Shown: positions 61,017 through 64,000 of the stretch, piece after piece
How the letters are laid out: each line of letters begins with the position of its first letter
How positions within the stretch are numbered: the stretch's first letter is position 1
NCBI GenBank assembly: GCA_932521025.1
Contig: OW051470.1
Span: 2,590,501 to 2,654,500 of the forward strand
DNA: 64,000 bases
DNA from: Oscheius onirici
Lineage: Eukaryota > Nematoda > Chromadorea > Rhabditida > Rhabditidae
Direction of reading: 5' to 3'
The notes under the pieces: generated by a model
Database searches by the model: none
The model's input: the letters and a program-made list of their open reading frames with translations, nothing else
What the model was told of the DNA's origin: nothing
Made by a program: the position numbers and the translations under genes

Positions 61017-63315
61017 TCAGTTGGCAGCCTCTAGTCGAATCAGCTTGTTGCTCTGCTCGACGAGTTCGTTGATTCGGACGCGGCCTCGCTGGTTGATAAA
61101 TTTGGCTACTGGAAATGGAGAAACTTAAATAAGATTAAAATGGAACTGACCGGCTTGAAGTTCTTCCTCTGTGATACAGATAAATTTGCCTCTGTCGTCC
61201 ATGACGCCTTGGAGATCGCCATTGTCGAGGAAGTGTTGGACACGCTCGACGGCCTGGCTCGATTTGAGACGAAACTGGGCAGCTAGCTCATCAATGCTGA
61301 CTACCTGAAGATTCTTCTGAAAAAAAAAACGTAAAAAAATTCGAACCTTGGTATTTTTGATGTAGTCCAAAAAGTTCTTGAGCAAGTTTTCGACCTCTTC
61401 GCCCTCGACCTCGTCAAATCCTTCCTCTTCGACGGCGAAACCGGCTTTCAGCTAAAAATTGACATTTTATTAGAAAAAGAAAGACTAACCTTTTGGTATT
61501 CTTCCTCCTCTCGACGTTCCTTCTCTTCCTTTTCCTTACGAATTCTCTCTTCTTCTACCTCTTCAGCCTGTCGTTCCCTTTCTCTTTCCTCATCCCGTTT
61601 CTTGTCCTTCTCAGCTTCACGACGTTTACGTTCCTCTCGTTCCTGAGCTTCCTAAACTTGTTGAGTTACTAAAAGCAAGCAAAAAATGAACATACCCATT
61701 TTCTCATTGCCTTCTTTTCTTCCTTCGCTGCCATTTTTTGAGCCGTCTTCTTTCCAACCTTGCCAGCCGGGCCCTGTTTGTCGTAATCTTCATCATCAAA
61801 TCCTCCTTCTTCGCCATCTTCAGCTCCATCTTGCTGGACCATGTGATCGAAAAAGTCTTCTTCATCGCGATTTACACGACGTCGGACATTGTTACGACGT
61901 CTTCCACCAGCCACTAAAATTCTGGTGTTTTTGTTATGAAAAACGGGCTTACTTCCAGCAGCTCCTGGTCGCTGTTGCTGATCATCGTCCATCATCATTC
62001 GCATAGCTTCAGCTCTCTTCTTGGCTGCCTCCTCGTCCCATTTCAGCTTCAGAAGACGCCAGATAATGAAGAAAAGGCTGGAAAAGGACTATTTATAAAC
62101 TTCTACGCGTCATTTTCTACCGCTTTGTCAAAATAGGGAGGAATTACAATTCTTGTCTTGCAATTGCTCTTGGTCGAAGCTATTTTCTGTAAGTCTATTC
62201 TATTTCAAATACAAAAGCAATTAGTTCAAAAAAAAATTATAACAATATCGAAAGAATCGAACAACGATTCTATTCGGCCAGGCACGATGTCAGTCCCTAC
62301 AGTCAGCTCTGACCGTCGTCTACCCTACAAGTCGATGAGTAGACTAGCTGCTGCCCAATGGTTCCGATCCGAGACGGGAAAGACGATCAGTCTTCAAGAG
62401 CTGAGCAGCGGGATCGACTACTCTCAACTGCTCCATCGTCTCTACCCGAAAGCCGTCAACTCGAAGAAGATCAACGCCAAGCCACGGAACGAGCAGGAGA
62501 AGCTAGTCAACTGGCAAGTCCTGCAGATGGGACTGCACAAGCTCGGGATCGAAAAGGACGTGAAAATCTTCGAGCTGGTCAAGAACAACAGTTACCAGGG
62601 TCTCGACTTTTGCCGGTGGTTCATCGCCTTCTACGAGGAGAACAAGAAGAAGGCGGACGAGACGGCAGAAGACACCACTTCGTCCACGAGAGCTGCTCCC
62701 GGCGGGAAGCCAAAGCAGCTGCAGGATTATCCGACATTGTCCGACCTAGGCAAAGTGCTCTGGACCGAGGCCAAGGACTTTTCGAAAAATTTCGACAAAT
62801 TTGAACGAAAATAAAAATTCAAAGGCGACTTTTTGTTTGTTTTTGAAGCACCTGTTTCGTGGTTTTCAATATGTAGTTCGAAACGAATGACATTTCCGTT
62901 GTCAAAACGTTAAAAAATGCGGGATTTTACATAGACAAAAAAAAGTATGTCAGAGGAACAGTTCGAAATCGCTCTGGTGTTCGTTTGCTGGACAGGATTG
63001 TGGAGGCTCTTCTATTTCCATGTTCAGGAGGAACCTTTTGAGGTTCTTGTTCAAAACGTCAAAAACTACACAAACGTGAAATTATTGACCTTCTCGACTT
63101 CCATAGATCGTCAAAAGTTACAAAAAATAAGTCGTAGGAATAAATAAATCCGACTTTTCAACAACTAAATACTCGGTGAAAATGGCCAGAACAGTAAAAC
63201 TTACGCTAAGAACAAGATTCCGACTGATCCGAGAAGCATCGGATCGAAGCTGCCACCATTTGCTCGGAAAGGCGCATCGTACGTTCCACCGGGCTGTTGT
63301 TGTTGGTCTTTCGCC
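61017..63315 (-). CDS. DDRGK1: DDRGK domain-containing protein 1 (UFM1-binding, UFBP1)
   Basis: An endoplasmic-reticulum-anchored component of the UFM1 ligase complex. Exon 1 (63205-63315) encodes MAKDQQQQPGGTYDAPFRAN and the first half of the membrane anchor (MLLGSVGILFLA). It joins in phase 2 across a 1.1-kb intron (62078-63204) to LFFIIWRLLKLKWDEEAAKK. Then come a basic/acidic linker (RRRVNRDEEDFFDHMVQQDG), a long charged coiled coil (ERKRREAEKDKKRDEERERE) and the winged-helix/PCI-like C-terminus (VVSIDELAAQFRLKSSQAVE, GVMDDRGKFICITEEEL, VAKFINQRGRVRINELVEQS). The stop is at 61017-61019. The diagnostic DDRGKF motif is present. Its large first intron contains the EB1-like gene on the opposite strand. 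Confidence 0.93.
62287..62814 (+). CDS. EB1-family calponin-homology protein, CH domain only
   Basis: A single-exon frame of 175 residues. The EB1-type CH domain spans about residues 15-125 (SMSRLAAAQWFRSETGKTIS, IDYSQLLHRLYPKAVNSKKI, NWQVLQMGLHKLGIEKDVKI, YQGLDFCRWFIAFYEENKKK) and in EB proteins binds growing microtubule ends. After a short Ser/Pro linker the protein stops at TAA 62812-62814, without the coiled-coil EB-homology dimerisation domain or the acidic EEY-type tail. A monomeric CH-only form might still bind microtubules but not recruit CAP-Gly or SxIP partners. It has no introns and is nested in intron 1 of DDRGK1, antisense, which suggests a retroposed, truncated copy of an EB gene (inference). 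Confidence 0.88.
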   Translation: MSVPTVSSDRRLPYKSMSRLAAAQWFRSETGKTISLQELSSGIDYSQLLHRLYPKAVNSKKINAKPRNEQEKLVNWQVLQMGLHKLGIEKDVKIFELVKNNSYQGLDFCRWFIAFYEENKKKADETAEDTTSSTRAAPGGKPKQLQDYPTLSDLGKVLWTEAKDFSKNFDKFERK

Positions 63316-63728
63316 ATCTTTAAAATGTTCCCTAGTGATTCAGACCTTCAAAAACTGCGCAGTGAGATATCAATACGAACGCGATCGTTATTTTCCGACT
63401 GAAAATAGGTACAAAGAGCTAGTGGAAAGGTTTATTAAGAGATTCCATGACGAGGTCCAGAAGATACGGAGATCCTGAGTTGAAATACCTGTAAGATGAG
63501 AAAAAGTGTAACCGGAAACTGACAATATGACACAATAAGGCTTCGACTTTTTTGGGGCTCTTTTCATCATTTTATGATTCTTTTGTGGCCCACCACTATG
63601 ATTAACTGTATTTTATTCATATTTATGTATTTTTGGAGCATGAGCGCTCTCTTTTAACACCAATAATAATCAAATAAACGGAACTCTAACATGAGGTACA
63701 CGTCGCCAGAGGTTAGGGAATGGGGAGA

Positions 63729-64000
63729 TCACTCGGCAGCCTCAAGATCAACTGGCGAAGACGGAAGTTGAATCGGCTGTTCTTCCAGCTTGTTCGTCGT
63801 TGTAGAGACCTTCAGCACGTTGCCGGAAACTTCGGGGGGACTCTTCAGAACCTAGAGACCGAATTGAAAACTAATTTTAAAACGAGTACCTTTTCAGCGT
63901 CATCCGAGTTTTTGTAGATGTAAACGGTACCAGCTCCCTGGATCTCGATGTCCAAAAGCTCACCGACGGTTTCCATAGCTTCTGTGACTTTCTGCTCGTC
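63729..64000 (-). CDS. 3' end of an unknown gene, runs off the window
   Basis: The penultimate exon (63890-64000 and beyond) reads EAMETVGELLDIEIQGAGTV then YIYKNSDDAEK. A 39-base intron (63851-63889) follows. The last exon reads VLKSPPEVSGNVLKVSTTTN and ends SSPVDLEAAE at TGA 63729-63731. I do not recognise the protein from this fragment. Confidence 0.65.

Noticed and set aside
62947-63478. Plus-strand frames after the EB1-like gene
   Set aside because: The second overlaps DDRGK1 exon 1 on the other strand; neither shows motifs.

Overview
The window is eukaryotic and almost certainly from a free-living or parasitic nematode. Genes are split by very short GT-AG introns (about 31-46 bases) with TTTCAG-like acceptors. 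They include nematode-specific transthyretin-like secreted proteins, a UNC-49-type GABA receptor, nematode anion Cys-loop channels and a polyubiquitin gene. Exon boundaries below were read by eye from splice signals and reading-frame continuity.

Layout. 1-7.7 kb: the 3' part of a long glutamine-rich protein gene with large introns. 7.9-11 kb: two minus-strand genes for acidic Ser/Asp-rich proteins, a small TIR element and a solo copy of one upstream region. 11.1-13.7 kb: an anion ligand-gated channel gene carrying tRNA-Ser and tRNA-Tyr in introns. 16-21.2 kb: unc-49 (GABA receptor), whose introns contain an antisense GTP-cyclohydrolase feedback regulator gene and a tRNA-Ile split by a TA-flanked MITE. 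21.4-23.4 kb: an eight-unit polyubiquitin gene. 25.8-27.5 kb: a decayed prolyl oligopeptidase pseudogene without its catalytic serine. 27.9-32.4 kb: a lysine-rich unknown and four transthyretin-like genes. 35.4-37.2 kb: a zinc-finger-like nuclear protein. 37.3-40.2 kb: a third anion channel gene, with tRNA-Val and tRNA-Ile in one intron. 41.5-42.4 kb: a near-perfect palindrome. 42.8-44 kb: a mucin-like secreted protein. 44.3-46.5 kb: repeats and an inverted duplicate of the acidic gene from 8 kb. 46.7-48.1 kb: a transthyretin-like protein with a mucin-like tail. 48-49 kb: tRNA-Gly and a hAT-type MITE. 52.1-55.2 kb: a BRICHOS membrane protein with an intronic tRNA-Ser. 55.6-56.7 kb: a conserved-looking unknown. 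57-60 kb: repeats. 61-63.3 kb: DDRGK1/UFBP1, with an intronless EB1-like gene nested antisense in its first intron. 63.7-64 kb: the 3' end of an unknown gene.

Functional themes are inhibitory neurotransmission (three anion-channel genes, with the PAR or SAR motif before M2), ubiquitin/UFM1 biology, and secreted proteins. The structural theme is nesting: five of six intact tRNA genes and two protein genes lie inside introns of larger genes. No single locus is clearly a new biochemical system. The strongest novel observations are the nested MITE/tRNA/unc-49 arrangement, the inverted acidic-gene duplication with a 31-base intron, the EB1-like gene in DDRGK1, and the gene-converted polyubiquitin array.
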